Source: Nocardia anaemiae NBRC 100462
GTDB taxonomy: Bacteria > Actinomycetota > Actinomycetes > Mycobacteriales > Mycobacteriaceae
DNA length: 64,000 bases
Direction of reading: 5' to 3'
NCBI RefSeq assembly: GCF_001612725.1
Contig: NZ_BDAZ01000034.1
Span: forward strand, 1-64,000
Positions 25,520-33,140 of the stretch are shown here, one piece after another. Numbering within the stretch: the stretch's first letter is position 1; each line of letters starts with the position of its first letter. The notes beneath the pieces are model-generated. The model made no database searches. It saw only the letters and a program-made list of their open reading frames with translations, and was not told the origin of the DNA. The position numbers were made by a program, and so were the translations under genes.

Positions 25520-26053
25520 TCATGCGGTCTTCATCTGGGGTTGTGGCGGTGGGGCCGCGGTACGCTGGCCGACGCGTGCCACCACCCAGAACACCAATTC
25601 CACCACCCAGAACAGCCAGAGGAATACCTGTACCACGGCGACCGGGACGGCCAGGAACAGAATCGAGGGGACCGCGACGAGCAGGAAGCGTGCGATATCG
25701 CCGAGTGTGGCCCCGCGCAGTCCGCTGCCCAAACGCACTGCGGCCCACATCATCCACCGGCGCGGAATCGACACATTGAACTCGTGCAGGCAGCGGCGGA
25801 ACAGGCCGTCCGCGTCGGCGGTGCTCACCTCATGTGAGCTCCGTAGATAGTCGTGCAGGATGGCGGCGCGGGTGTAGGCGCCGTAGCGGGGTATCAGCCA
25901 GACCAATGCCCGTGGCACCGAGGCGAAGTCGGTGCGGAAGCCCGCTGGGATGACGAATTCCTGTGTGGCACCGTGATAGACGAGCGGCTCGACGACCCGC
26001 CAGAATTTCGCATCGAGTTCTTCGACCACTGGTCCGCTACCGACGAACGCCAT
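25520..26053 (-). CDS. DUF1353-family protein with C-terminal membrane segments
   Basis: A 177-residue protein. The N-terminal 100 residues match DUF1353, a domain also found in phage and prophage proteins: VIPAGFRTDFASVPRALVWL, then AAILHDYLR with a conserved His-Asp, then DADGLFRRCLHE. The function of DUF1353 is unknown. The C-terminal part adds hydrophobic helices (FLLVAVPSILFLAVPVAVVQ and the following WLFWVVELVFWVV), so it is probably membrane-anchored. AGAGGAA precedes the ATG. It lies 139 bp upstream of the nSTAND gene on the same strand; a shared role is possible but not shown. Confidence 0.82.
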   Translation of the reverse strand: MAFVGSGPVVEELDAKFWRVVEPLVYHGATQEFVIPAGFRTDFASVPRALVWLIPRYGAYTRAAILHDYLRSSHEVSTADADGLFRRCLHEFNVSIPRRWMMWAAVRLGSGLRGATLGDIARFLLVAVPSILFLAVPVAVVQVFLWLFWVVELVFWVVARVGQRTAAPPPQPQMKTA

Positions 26054-26145
26054 GATCCGTTCCTCTCTGAACGCACAGCGTGTCCCACAATTCTAGGCCG
26101 TTCTGGTACGTCTGTGCCGCCGCGCGGGCAACGGTTCGGATAACG

Positions 26146-26877
26146 TCAGCGCGCGCGATCCGAACCGGGCGGTCCGAAGCCGCCATAAGGCACACCGTAG
26201 GGCACCGGCCCGCCGTTCGCAGCGCCACGATACGAATCGGCATTGTCGACGGCCGCGAATCCGCTTGCCGCAGTGAAGTATGGCCGCGCATCGCCGAACG
26301 GTCCGCTGAAGCCGGTGCCGAGATCCTCTGTCGGACTGAGTGCCGCGAGGAACAGCACGATCAGCGAGGCGAGCAGCGGTTGCACGATCAGGGCCAGCCA
26401 ACTGCCGACCTCCACCGGCAGCCGCACGATCTGTCCGACCGCGGGGTCGTACGGCATCGGATGCTGCCACTGCATGATCTGCTCGCCGACCTTCGACATC
26501 AGGTAAGCGCCTGCGCCGGAACCGATCAGCAGACCCAGCTGCAGCAGCGGTCCGCGCACGCGGCGCCAACGCCATACGCCGATCGCCGTCACCACACCGA
26601 GCACCGCGCCGATGCACACGAAGATCGCCAGCGCGTCGAACTGGTGCACACTCTCCCCGGTCAGGGCCGCGCCCTTGGCCGGTACCGCACCGGCGCGCGC
26701 CTTGACCACCAGATACTGCTCGGTGGGCGCGATGAAGGCCCACACCACACCGCCGAGCACGCCCAGCAGTGCCACCCCAACCGCGATCAGCGCTGATGCC
26801 CGCAGCTCACGCCGCACGCCCACCATTCGGGCCGCTGCGGGCGGCGCGGGGGCGACATCGCCGTATTCGGCCACCAC
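26146..26877 (-). CDS. DUF2567 membrane protein of the bioB operon
   Basis: A 243-residue membrane protein of the DUF2567 family (Rv1591 type). Four hydrophobic helices are visible: ALIAVGVALLGVLGGVVWAF, ALAIFVCIGAVLGVVTAIGV, LLQLGLLIGSGAGAYLMSKV and SWLALIVQPLLASLIVLFLA. The C-terminal tail is Gly/Pro/Tyr-rich. I start it at the GTG that overlaps the bsaP stop (TAG-TG), which implies translational coupling. Conservation of bioB-bsaP-DUF2567 in mycobacteria suggests a role linked to biotin, possibly transport or supply to the enzyme, but none is proven. The frame also extends upstream, antisense to nothing but through bsaP, and that extension is rejected. Confidence 0.85.
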   Translation of the reverse strand: MVAEYGDVAPAPPAAARMVGVRRELRASALIAVGVALLGVLGGVVWAFIAPTEQYLVVKARAGAVPAKGAALTGESVHQFDALAIFVCIGAVLGVVTAIGVWRWRRVRGPLLQLGLLIGSGAGAYLMSKVGEQIMQWQHPMPYDPAVGQIVRLPVEVGSWLALIVQPLLASLIVLFLAALSPTEDLGTGFSGPFGDARPYFTAASGFAAVDNADSYRGAANGGPVPYGVPYGGFGPPGSDRAR

Positions 26878-27104
26878 TAGCGGTGTTCCAGATTCTTCGA
26901 ATCCAGCACACCGTGCCGCGAGCACTTCGCCCACCAGCCGTCCGGGCTGACCTGCACGATCATCCGCCGACCGCACTGCTCGCAGAAGCGCGGCGGTTCC
27001 AGTCCCAACGCCGCGGCGGCCGGGACCGGATCGTCGAGCCCCGGCACGACGCGTTTGCCGGTGAACGGGTTGTAGCGCTCGTCCATATCCATGACAGTAC
27101 TCAC
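26877..27104 (-). CDS. bsaP: biotin synthase auxiliary protein BsaP
   Basis: A 75-residue cytosolic protein, homologue of mycobacterial Rv1590, which biotin synthase needs in order to turn dethiobiotin into biotin. The visible metal-site pattern is CEQC and, after the KCSRHG segment, a further Cys and His, suitable for an iron-sulfur or zinc centre. The conserved N-terminal RYNPFTGKRV is present. The start is the GTG after AAAGAGG; an ATG at 27134 gives ten more unsupported codons. It begins 35 bp after bioB. Confidence 0.88.
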   Translation of the reverse strand: MSTVMDMDERYNPFTGKRVVPGLDDPVPAAAALGLEPPRFCEQCGRRMIVQVSPDGWWAKCSRHGVLDSKNLEHR

Positions 27105-27139
27105 GGCGCCAGCCTCTTTCGTGACCGATCCCACCCGGA

Positions 27140-28153
27140 TCAGAGTGTTTCGTTGAGCGCCTTGATCGGCATCTTCAGCTCACCGAGCAGATCCAGGTCC
27201 GCTTCGGCGGGACGACCGAGGGTGGTCAGGTAGTTGCCGACGATGACGGCGTTGATACCGCCGAGAATGCCCTGCTTGGCGCCGAGGTCGCCGAGAGTGA
27301 TCTCGCGACCGCCCGCGAAGCGCAGCATGGTGCGCGGCAGCGCGAGTCGGAACGCGGCCACCGCGCGCAGCGCGTCGGCGGCGGGCAGCACCTCGAGGTC
27401 GCCGAACGGGGTGCCCGGACGCGGGTTGAGGAAGTTCAGCGGCACCTCGTCGGGCTCGAGCTCGGCCAGATTCGCCGCGAATTCCGCACGCTGCTCCAGG
27501 GTTTCGCCCATGCCGAGGATCCCGCCGCAGCAGACCTCCATACCGGCCTCGCGCACCATGCGCAGGGTGTCCCAGCGCTCTTCCCAGCTGTGCGTGGTGA
27601 CGACATTCGGGAAATGCGAACGGGAGGTCTCGAGGTTGTGGTTGTAGCGGTGCACGCCCATGGCGGCGAGCTGGTCGACCTGCTCCTGGGTGAGCATGCC
27701 GAGCGAACACGCGACCTGGATGTCGACCTCGTTGCGAATGGCCTCGACACCCGCGGCGACCTGCGCCATCAGCCGCTCGTCCGGACCGCGCACGGCCGCG
27801 ACGATGCAGAATTCGGTGGCGCCGGTCTTGGCGGTCTGCTTGGCGGCCTCGACCAGGCTGGGGATATCGAGCCAGGCGGCGCGCACGGGCGACTGGAACA
27901 GACCCGACTGCGAGCAGAAGTGGCAGTCCTCGGGGCAGCCGCCGGTCTTGAGGCTGATGATGCCCTCGACCTCGACCTCGGGACCGCACCACTTCATGCG
28001 CACCTCGTGTGCGAGGGCGAGCAGTTCCTCCAGCCGGTCGTCGCCGAGCCGGAGCACCTCGAGGGTCTGCTCCTGGGTCAGGCCTTCGCCGCGCTCGAGC
28101 ACCTGCTCGCGGGCGGTCGCCAGAATATCGGTGTGGACGGGTGCCTGGGTCAC
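27140..28153 (-). CDS. bioB: biotin synthase BioB
   Basis: BioB is a radical SAM enzyme that inserts sulfur into dethiobiotin, the last step of biotin synthesis. The radical SAM cluster motif is CPEDCHFC. Other landmarks are the RYNHNLETSRSHFPNVV region, the GGILGMGET segment and FLNPRPGTPF. The 337-residue protein starts at GTG after GAAGGG; an upstream ATG frame passes through the promoter and is rejected. It is divergent from bioQ. The promoter upstream has TTGACT and TAGCCT boxes 17 bp apart, overlapping the BioQ operator. Confidence 0.97.
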   Translation of the reverse strand: MTQAPVHTDILATAREQVLERGEGLTQEQTLEVLRLGDDRLEELLALAHEVRMKWCGPEVEVEGIISLKTGGCPEDCHFCSQSGLFQSPVRAAWLDIPSLVEAAKQTAKTGATEFCIVAAVRGPDERLMAQVAAGVEAIRNEVDIQVACSLGMLTQEQVDQLAAMGVHRYNHNLETSRSHFPNVVTTHSWEERWDTLRMVREAGMEVCCGGILGMGETLEQRAEFAANLAELEPDEVPLNFLNPRPGTPFGDLEVLPAADALRAVAAFRLALPRTMLRFAGGREITLGDLGAKQGILGGINAVIVGNYLTTLGRPAEADLDLLGELKMPIKALNETL

Positions 28154-28193
28154 TGCACGAATCCCTTCGTCCGGCCGAGGTGGCCGTGCAACT

Positions 28194-28234
28194 TGAACGG
28201 TGTTCAGGCTAGGGTAGCGGTAACAGTGAGTCAA
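28194..28234 (-). promoter_or_regulatory. bioB promoter with BioQ operator
   Basis: On the minus strand a -35 TTGACT (28234-28229), a 17-bp spacer and a -10 TAGCCT (28211-28206) make a near-ideal promoter. The 13-bp palindrome TGAAC-ACC-GTTCA (28206-28194) begins in the last base of the -10 box and covers the start point, a classical repression position. The same palindrome occurs before bioF and bioA. Confidence 0.85.
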
Positions 28235-28257
28235 AACACGTCAGGGAAGGAAACACC

Positions 28258-28842
28258 GTGCAGCTGCACCGCGCGGACGTGGTCGACGGCGCCATCGCCA
28301 TTCTCGACCAGTACGGTCTCGCCGACCTGACCATGCGCAGGCTCGCCGGTTCACTCCAGGTCCAGCCCGGTGCGCTGTACTGGCACTTCCCCAATAAACA
28401 GGCACTGCTCGGCGCGGTGGCCGACCGGATCCTGGCCCCGATGGAGGATCCGATCGAGGCCGAGGACTGGTCGGGGCAGATCACCGAATTGGCGCATCGG
28501 TTGCGCGGTTGTCTGCTCGCCTATCGCGACGGCGCGGAACTGGTCTCGGCGACCTACGCTTCCCGACTCACCACGAGCAAGGGACGGGAACGACTCGTCG
28601 GCGCGGCGATCCGCGGCGGAATGCCGCGGCCGGAAGCGGAACTCGCGGCGTACACGCTGCTGTACTACGTACTCGGACAAACCGTGGACGAACAGTCCAG
28701 AATGCAAATGGATTCGGCCGGTGCATTGACCGAGGACGCCTCGCCGCTGAACGAAACCCCCGACGCGACAGCACGTTTCGACTTCGGTCTGCAGCTGTTC
28801 GTCGGCGGTGTGCGTCATCTGCTCGGTACCCGCGTACGCTGA
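28258..28842 (+). CDS. bioQ: TetR-family biotin repressor BioQ
   Basis: A 194-residue TetR-type regulator. The N-terminal DNA-binding domain reads DVVDGAIAILDQYGLADLTM, then RRLAGSLQVQPGALYWHFPN and KQALLGAVAD. The C-terminal TetR_C domain is helical. BioQ represses biotin genes in Corynebacterium and Mycobacterium; because BioQ lacks a biotin-ligase domain, the signal it senses differs from that of BirA. Assignment here rests on divergence from bioB and on the palindrome TGAAC-N3-GTTCA between them, repeated at the other two bio promoters. The GTG has GGAAGGA upstream. Confidence 0.9.
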   Translation: MQLHRADVVDGAIAILDQYGLADLTMRRLAGSLQVQPGALYWHFPNKQALLGAVADRILAPMEDPIEAEDWSGQITELAHRLRGCLLAYRDGAELVSATYASRLTTSKGRERLVGAAIRGGMPRPEAELAAYTLLYYVLGQTVDEQSRMQMDSAGALTEDASPLNETPDATARFDFGLQLFVGGVRHLLGTRVR

Positions 28843-28880
28843 ATTCCTCGTCGGCGCGCAGGCCAGGAGGGAACGTCCAG

Positions 28881-29525
28881 ATGTCTGATCCGGATGGGGC
28901 AGTCGAGGACGGACGCGTGGTTTCGGCCGAGGAATGCGAAAGGCTGTGGGCGGCGTGGACGCCTGCCGAAGTCGCGGAGCGGCTATCGGGTGTCACGGTT
29001 CCGTGGTGCGTGACCGCGGGGTGGGCACTGGATTTGTTCACCGGCGGTGCGGCTCGGGAACACAGCGACCTCGAAATCGGTGTGCCACAGGACAGATTCG
29101 GCGAGGTTGTCGCCGCCTTTCCCGGCTTCGAGTGGGACGTTGTCGGTGACGATCGGATCCGGCCGTTTCCGGCGAGGTCGGCGGAGTTCCATCAGACCTG
29201 GCTACGCGAACCCGAGACCGGGTTCTATCGGCTCGACGTGTTCCGTGAACCGCACGTCGGTGATCGATGGTCCTGCCGCCGCGACCCATCGATCACCCTG
29301 CCCTACGACGAACTGATTCGCCATACCAGCGAGGGCATCCCGTACGCGACTCCCGAGGTCGCACTGCTGTTCAAGGCGAAGGCGCGCCGCGACAAGGACG
29401 AGGCCGACTTCCGTCGTGCGCTACCCGTGATGGACCGATCCCAGAGGTCCCGGCTGTTCGAGTGGCTCTCCCGGGTGCACCCCGATCACCCTTGGCTGGA
29501 AAGCATTTCGCTGCACAAGGATTGA
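28881..29525 (+). CDS. aminoglycoside adenylyltransferase-like nucleotidyltransferase
   Basis: A 214-residue protein of the aminoglycoside-2''-adenylyltransferase/lincosamide-nucleotidyltransferase-like family. The nucleotidyltransferase motif is visible as WCVTAGWALDLFTGGAAR followed by EHSDLEIGVP, with Asp and Glu as metal-binding candidates. FYRLDVFREP could provide the third carboxylate. The C-terminal part has TPEVALLFKAKARRDKDEAD, typical of these enzymes. Whether it modifies an antibiotic is unknown; most chromosomal actinobacterial members are untested. It follows bioQ by 38 bp on the same strand, with an AGGAGGG site before its ATG. Confidence 0.8.
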   Translation: MSDPDGAVEDGRVVSAEECERLWAAWTPAEVAERLSGVTVPWCVTAGWALDLFTGGAAREHSDLEIGVPQDRFGEVVAAFPGFEWDVVGDDRIRPFPARSAEFHQTWLREPETGFYRLDVFREPHVGDRWSCRRDPSITLPYDELIRHTSEGIPYATPEVALLFKAKARRDKDEADFRRALPVMDRSQRSRLFEWLSRVHPDHPWLESISLHKD

Positions 29526-29534
29526 CGGATCGAC

Positions 29535-29780
29535 CGGACTCGAACCGATACAACCGTCGGCGCTCTCGAACTGGCGGTCCACGCCTGGGATATTGCCGCC
29601 GCCCAATCGGATGCACCACCTATCCCGGACCGCCTCGCCCACGAATTACTCGCGGTAGCACCGGATCTCGTCCCTGTCGCCGACCGATCACCGCTGTTCG
29701 CTCTGCCGACCGTGCCCCCGACCACCGCCCCCGGCGACCAACTCCTCGCCTACCTCGGCCGAACCCGACCAGCGCCCTGA
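29535..29780 (+). pseudogene. 3' remnant of a TIGR03086-type metal-binding (maleylpyruvate isomerase-like) gene
   Basis: From about 29550 an open reading frame with no start codon encodes TVGALELAVHAWDIAAAQ, then RLAHELLAVAPDLVPVADRS and GDQLLAYLGRTRPAP before TGA at 29778. This matches the C-terminal end of the TIGR03086/mycothiol-dependent maleylpyruvate-isomerase-like family (established pattern, recalled rather than searched). The upstream two thirds are absent because the nucleotidyltransferase gene ends at 29525. Codons are strongly GC-ending, as in functional genes here, so the loss looks fairly recent. Confidence 0.5.
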
Positions 29781-29797
29781 GCTGCCCACCCGTGGCC

Positions 29798-29999
29798 TCG
29801 CATACCCAGCGAGCAACTCGCACAAAGCGCAACATATGGGCGCGCCGCGCCCTAGTGTGCGCCACAACAGACCACGCGCGCCGAACCCGACCAGAGTGCT
29901 GAAGTACCCGCCGTCGAGCGTCCAGACATCACGTCGCATACCCAGCGAGGACCTCGCAGAGCCTGCAACCTATGCGAGGTACGCACTAGATATGCGCCA
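29798..29999. repeat. pair of ~67-bp imperfect direct repeats with nested hairpins
   Basis: Unit 1 (29798-29864) and unit 2 (29934-29999) are 136 bp apart. They share an identical TCGCATACCCAGCGAG, then CTCGCA, GCAAC(A/C)TATG, CTAG and TGCGCCA. Each unit can fold as (C)TCGC...GCGAG or as GCGAG...CTCGC, which are mutually exclusive. Unit 2 also has ACCTCGCA (29951-29958) pairing with TGCGAGGT (29973-29980). It lies between convergent genes, so transcription termination is one possible role. Confidence 0.65.
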
Positions 30000-30044
30000 T
30001 AAACGGGACGAGCGCGGCGGACCGATCGGCGGCGGTGTGAGCGC

Positions 30045-31262
30045 TCAGTCGGTCGGGCGGCGGGCGTCTCGCAGGGAGACGGGGTAGGCACCTGGGAACC
30101 AGCGATGCATGGCGACGGCGCCCGCGAATACCGCTGCGGCGACGGCGAGCGCCGCGGCGCCGAGAACTGTTGCGGCGCTGATCAAGCCGACCGCGATGGG
30201 ACCGGCGAACATGCCTATGTCGTGGGTCAGCCGCCAGGCGCCGAGGAATTCCGCACGTTGGCCCGGCGGTGCGACGTCGGCGCCGACGGTCATGATGATG
30301 CCGTTGCTGACACCATTGGCGAGCCCGAGCAGTACTGCGGCACCGGTGAGTTCGACCGCCGTCGAGGTGAATGGAAGAGCCGCGAAGCCGACCCCGAACA
30401 GCAACATCGACGGAACCCCCGTGGCGCGGCTGCCGAACCGATCGAGCAGGATGCCGCCCGGATAGGACAGCAGCACGTCCATGGCCCCGGCGATGCCGAA
30501 TATCAGGCTCGTTGCGGCAGCACTCACACCGATATGCGCGGCCCACAGCGGTAGCAGCGCGGTGCGGGTCGCGCGGGCACCGCCCATCAGCAGCGCCGCC
30601 AGACCGAGTGTGCCGAGTACCCTGCGGTTTTCGATGACCACCGAGCGCAGGGTGTGATCGGCGGCGTCCGCATCGTCACCGTCGGCCGACCGGATGGCGA
30701 GCATCGCAGCGCCCGCTACGACGGTAGTGCCGAACTGCAACCACAGCGCACCGCTCGGACCCATCGCGTAGACCATTCCGGCCCCGACGAACGGCCCGCA
30801 GAACGATCCGAGGCGGGAGGCGCCAGCCAAGGCCGAGAACGCACGCCCCCGCTCATCCGGTGGCACCACGGCCACGATGTAGGACTGTCGCGCCAAACCC
30901 CATACCGCACTGGCGGTTCCATTGAGCAGCACACCAACCGCGAGCACCCCGGTATGCGGGGCAACGATCGCACACAGCACCCCGACCAGCCCGAGGCCCG
31001 AACCAACCGCGATCGCCCAGCGTTCCCCGATGCGCGCGACGATCCGCCCCGCGGGCAGATCCGCCAGCACCATCCCCAGCCCGCTCAGCGCGACGACGAT
31101 TCCGGCAACACCGGCCGACGCACCGAGATCCAATGCCCGCAACGCGTACATCGGTGCCGCCGCACCGGATCCGATGCCATAGAGCACCACCGGCACGAAC
31201 ACCGTCCACAGCAGCGAGCGCAGCCGAACGGATTCCGCTGTGGCACCGACCTGCTCGCTCAC
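30045..31262 (-). CDS. MFS transporter
   Basis: A 405-residue major facilitator with about 12 hydrophobic helices. The loop-2 signature appears as LADLPAGRIVARIGERWAIA, and a matching second-half loop as GGILLDRFGSRATG. The overall pattern resembles the YfcJ/multidrug-efflux-like groups of actinobacteria; the substrate is unknown. The start is GTG without a good ribosome site. The first 13 or so codons and the sequence upstream are duplicated in tandem (31226-31342 and 31353-31510), so the true start and promoter are uncertain. Confidence 0.85.
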   Translation of the reverse strand: MSEQVGATAESVRLRSLLWTVFVPVVLYGIGSGAAAPMYALRALDLGASAGVAGIVVALSGLGMVLADLPAGRIVARIGERWAIAVGSGLGLVGVLCAIVAPHTGVLAVGVLLNGTASAVWGLARQSYIVAVVPPDERGRAFSALAGASRLGSFCGPFVGAGMVYAMGPSGALWLQFGTTVVAGAAMLAIRSADGDDADAADHTLRSVVIENRRVLGTLGLAALLMGGARATRTALLPLWAAHIGVSAAATSLIFGIAGAMDVLLSYPGGILLDRFGSRATGVPSMLLFGVGFAALPFTSTAVELTGAAVLLGLANGVSNGIIMTVGADVAPPGQRAEFLGAWRLTHDIGMFAGPIAVGLISAATVLGAAALAVAAAVFAGAVAMHRWFPGAYPVSLRDARRPTD

Positions 31263-31510
31263 AGCGGCCGCGTCGTGGGTGGCTGAACTTCGACAGGAAC
31301 AACATGCCGCTGCCTGAGCAGTTCGACAACCTGATCATGATCGCGCGCAGTTGAACGGATTCCGCTGTGGCGCGGGCCCTCTTGCTCACGGCGGCACGTC
31401 GTGGGGTACGGCAGCGGTGGCTGAACTTCGACAGGAACAAGATGCCCGGGCGGTTTCAGATCGGCCCGCGTGCCGCGCAGCAACGTCTGCGCGACAAGCT
31501 GATCATGATC
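31226..31510. repeat. tandem duplication covering the 5' end and upstream region of the MFS gene
   Basis: Unit A (31226-31342) and unit B (31353-31510) share three anchors in the same order: 19 bp GAACGGATTCCGCTGTGGC (31226, 31353), a 24-bp identity (31279-31302, 31417-31440) and GACAA(C/G)CTGATCATGATC (31325, 31493). Between anchors the copies have diverged and differ by insertions. Both keep the MFS gene's GTGAGC start and ATAESV codons on the minus strand. Confidence 0.8.
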
Positions 31511-31796
31511 ATCGATCCGGGGCTCCGGCGCATGCCGCTGGGCACCGAGCGGCAGCGGTTCGAAATGCGGGCGATCGGCGAGGAGAACGACGCCGACTTG
31601 CATGATGTCGACCTGCGAATGGACCTGCGCCCGACCGCCCAGGCCAAGCTCACTTCGAAAGCTCATGCAGCACAAGCCCTCCCGCTGCGATGAGCCGCCG
31701 CCGGATTCCGGCCAGCACCTGCGGCTGCGCGGTCTTGCCGGGTGCCATCACGCCCGAAGTTGCCGCTCCAGGCTCGATACGGCCGGGTACAGGCGC
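31511..31796. other. remainder of the 534-bp gap (31263-31796) upstream of the MFS gene
   Basis: Between the duplication and the end of the flavin monooxygenase gene. Open frames exist on both strands here, for example a 108-codon plus-strand frame from 31367, but none matches a family I recognise. The stretch may be decayed coding sequence. Confidence 0.4.
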
Positions 31797-33140
31797 TCAC
31801 TGCGCGAGTGCCGGTCGCCGGGCGTACCGGCTCTCCGGTCGCGGCAGACCGAAGTGGTCGCGCAGCGTGGTTCCGGTGTATTCGGTGCGGAACAGACCGC
31901 GCCGCTGCAGGATCGGGACGACCTGCTCGGCGAAGACCTCGAGGCCACCGGGATAGTAGGGCGGCATCACGTTGAAACCGTCGGCGGCGCCGTTGCGGAA
32001 CCATTCCTCGATGGTGTCGGCGACCTGCTCCGGCGTACCGGCGAAGACCCGATGTCCGCGGGCACCGGCGAGCCGGTGCAGCAGTCCGCGCACGGTGGGC
32101 CGTTCCCGCTGCACGATTCCGGCGACCACCTGCCGACGGCTGCGCTCGTTATCGGTGACATCGCCCGCGTCGCTGAACAATTCGAGCGGCACGGGTTCGT
32201 CCAGCGGCAGGTGCCGTAGGCTCTCACCCGCGATTCCCTCCAACTGCTTCAGTCCGTATTCGGGCACCGTGAGCTCGTTGAACTCGCGCTCCAACTGTTT
32301 GGCCGCCGCCTCGGTATCGCCGATGAACGGGCTGATACCGGGCAGGATCTTGATCTGCTCGGCGGCACGGCCGAATTCGGCGGCCTTGGCCTTGATATCG
32401 GCGTAGAACGCCTGCGCATCTTCGAGCCGCTGGTGCGCGGTGAAGATCGCCTCGGCGTATCGGCCCGCGAACGCCCGACCGTCATTCGACGCACCGGCCT
32501 GTACCAGCACCGGATGCCCCTGCGGAGTGCGCGGTGCGTTGAACGGCCCACGCACACTGAGATATTCGCCGACGAAATCGATCGGATGGATCTTGTCCGG
32601 ATCGGCGTAGACGCCCGCCTCCTGGTCGAGCAGGATGGCGTCGTCCTCCCAGCTGTCCCACAGCGCGACGACCGCATCGACGAATTCCCGCGCCCGCGCG
32701 TACCGCGTCGCATGATCGGGATGCTTGTCGAGCCCGAAATTCGCCGCGGCGAGGTCGGTTCCGGTGGTGACGATATTCCAGCCAGCCCGCCCGCCGGAGA
32801 TGTGGTCCAGCGTGGAGAACAGCCTGGCCAGGTTGTATGGCTCGTAGTAGGTTGTCGATGCGGTGGCGATCAGCCCGAGATGGGTGGTGGCCGTCGCGAT
32901 CGCGGTGAGCAGCGTGATCGGTTCCAGCCCGGCGGCCGCATTGTGCTTCACATTGGCGCGCAGTGCGGGCCCGTCGGCGAAGAACACCGCGTCGAGTTTC
33001 GCGGCTTCGGCCGTGCGGCCGATCTCCTGGTAGTAAGCGACATCGTAGATCCGGTCGGGTCGGCTCTGCGGGTGCCGCCAAGCCGCCTCATGATGTCCGG
33101 AGGGGTAGATGAACGCATTCAGACTGAGTTGACGTGTCAT
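31797..33140 (-). CDS. NtaA/SnaA/DszA-family FMN-dependent monooxygenase
   Basis: A 447-residue luciferase-like monooxygenase of the NtaA/SnaA/DszA branch, which uses FMNH2 and O2 to attack sulfones, sulfonates or chelates. Family landmarks are the N-terminal LSLNAFIYPSGHHEAAWRHP, EPITLLTAIATATTHLGLI, HISGGRAGWNIVTT and GHPVLVQAGASNDGR. Its ATG overlaps the stop of the ABC-transporter ATPase (ATGA), so it is the last gene of a four-gene operon with a sulfonate-type importer. That context suggests liberation of sulfur from an organosulfur compound as a sulfur source. The FMN reductase it needs is not adjacent. Confidence 0.9.
   Translation of the reverse strand: MTRQLSLNAFIYPSGHHEAAWRHPQSRPDRIYDVAYYQEIGRTAEAAKLDAVFFADGPALRANVKHNAAAGLEPITLLTAIATATTHLGLIATASTTYYEPYNLARLFSTLDHISGGRAGWNIVTTGTDLAAANFGLDKHPDHATRYARAREFVDAVVALWDSWEDDAILLDQEAGVYADPDKIHPIDFVGEYLSVRGPFNAPRTPQGHPVLVQAGASNDGRAFAGRYAEAIFTAHQRLEDAQAFYADIKAKAAEFGRAAEQIKILPGISPFIGDTEAAAKQLEREFNELTVPEYGLKQLEGIAGESLRHLPLDEPVPLELFSDAGDVTDNERSRRQVVAGIVQRERPTVRGLLHRLAGARGHRVFAGTPEQVADTIEEWFRNGAADGFNVMPPYYPGGLEVFAEQVVPILQRRGLFRTEYTGTTLRDHFGLPRPESRYARRPALAQ

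Noticed and set aside
31367..31693. 108-codon plus-strand frame with WLNFDRN repeats
   Set aside because: The repeat is explained by the tandem DNA duplication, and no family is recognised; kept only as part of the gap.
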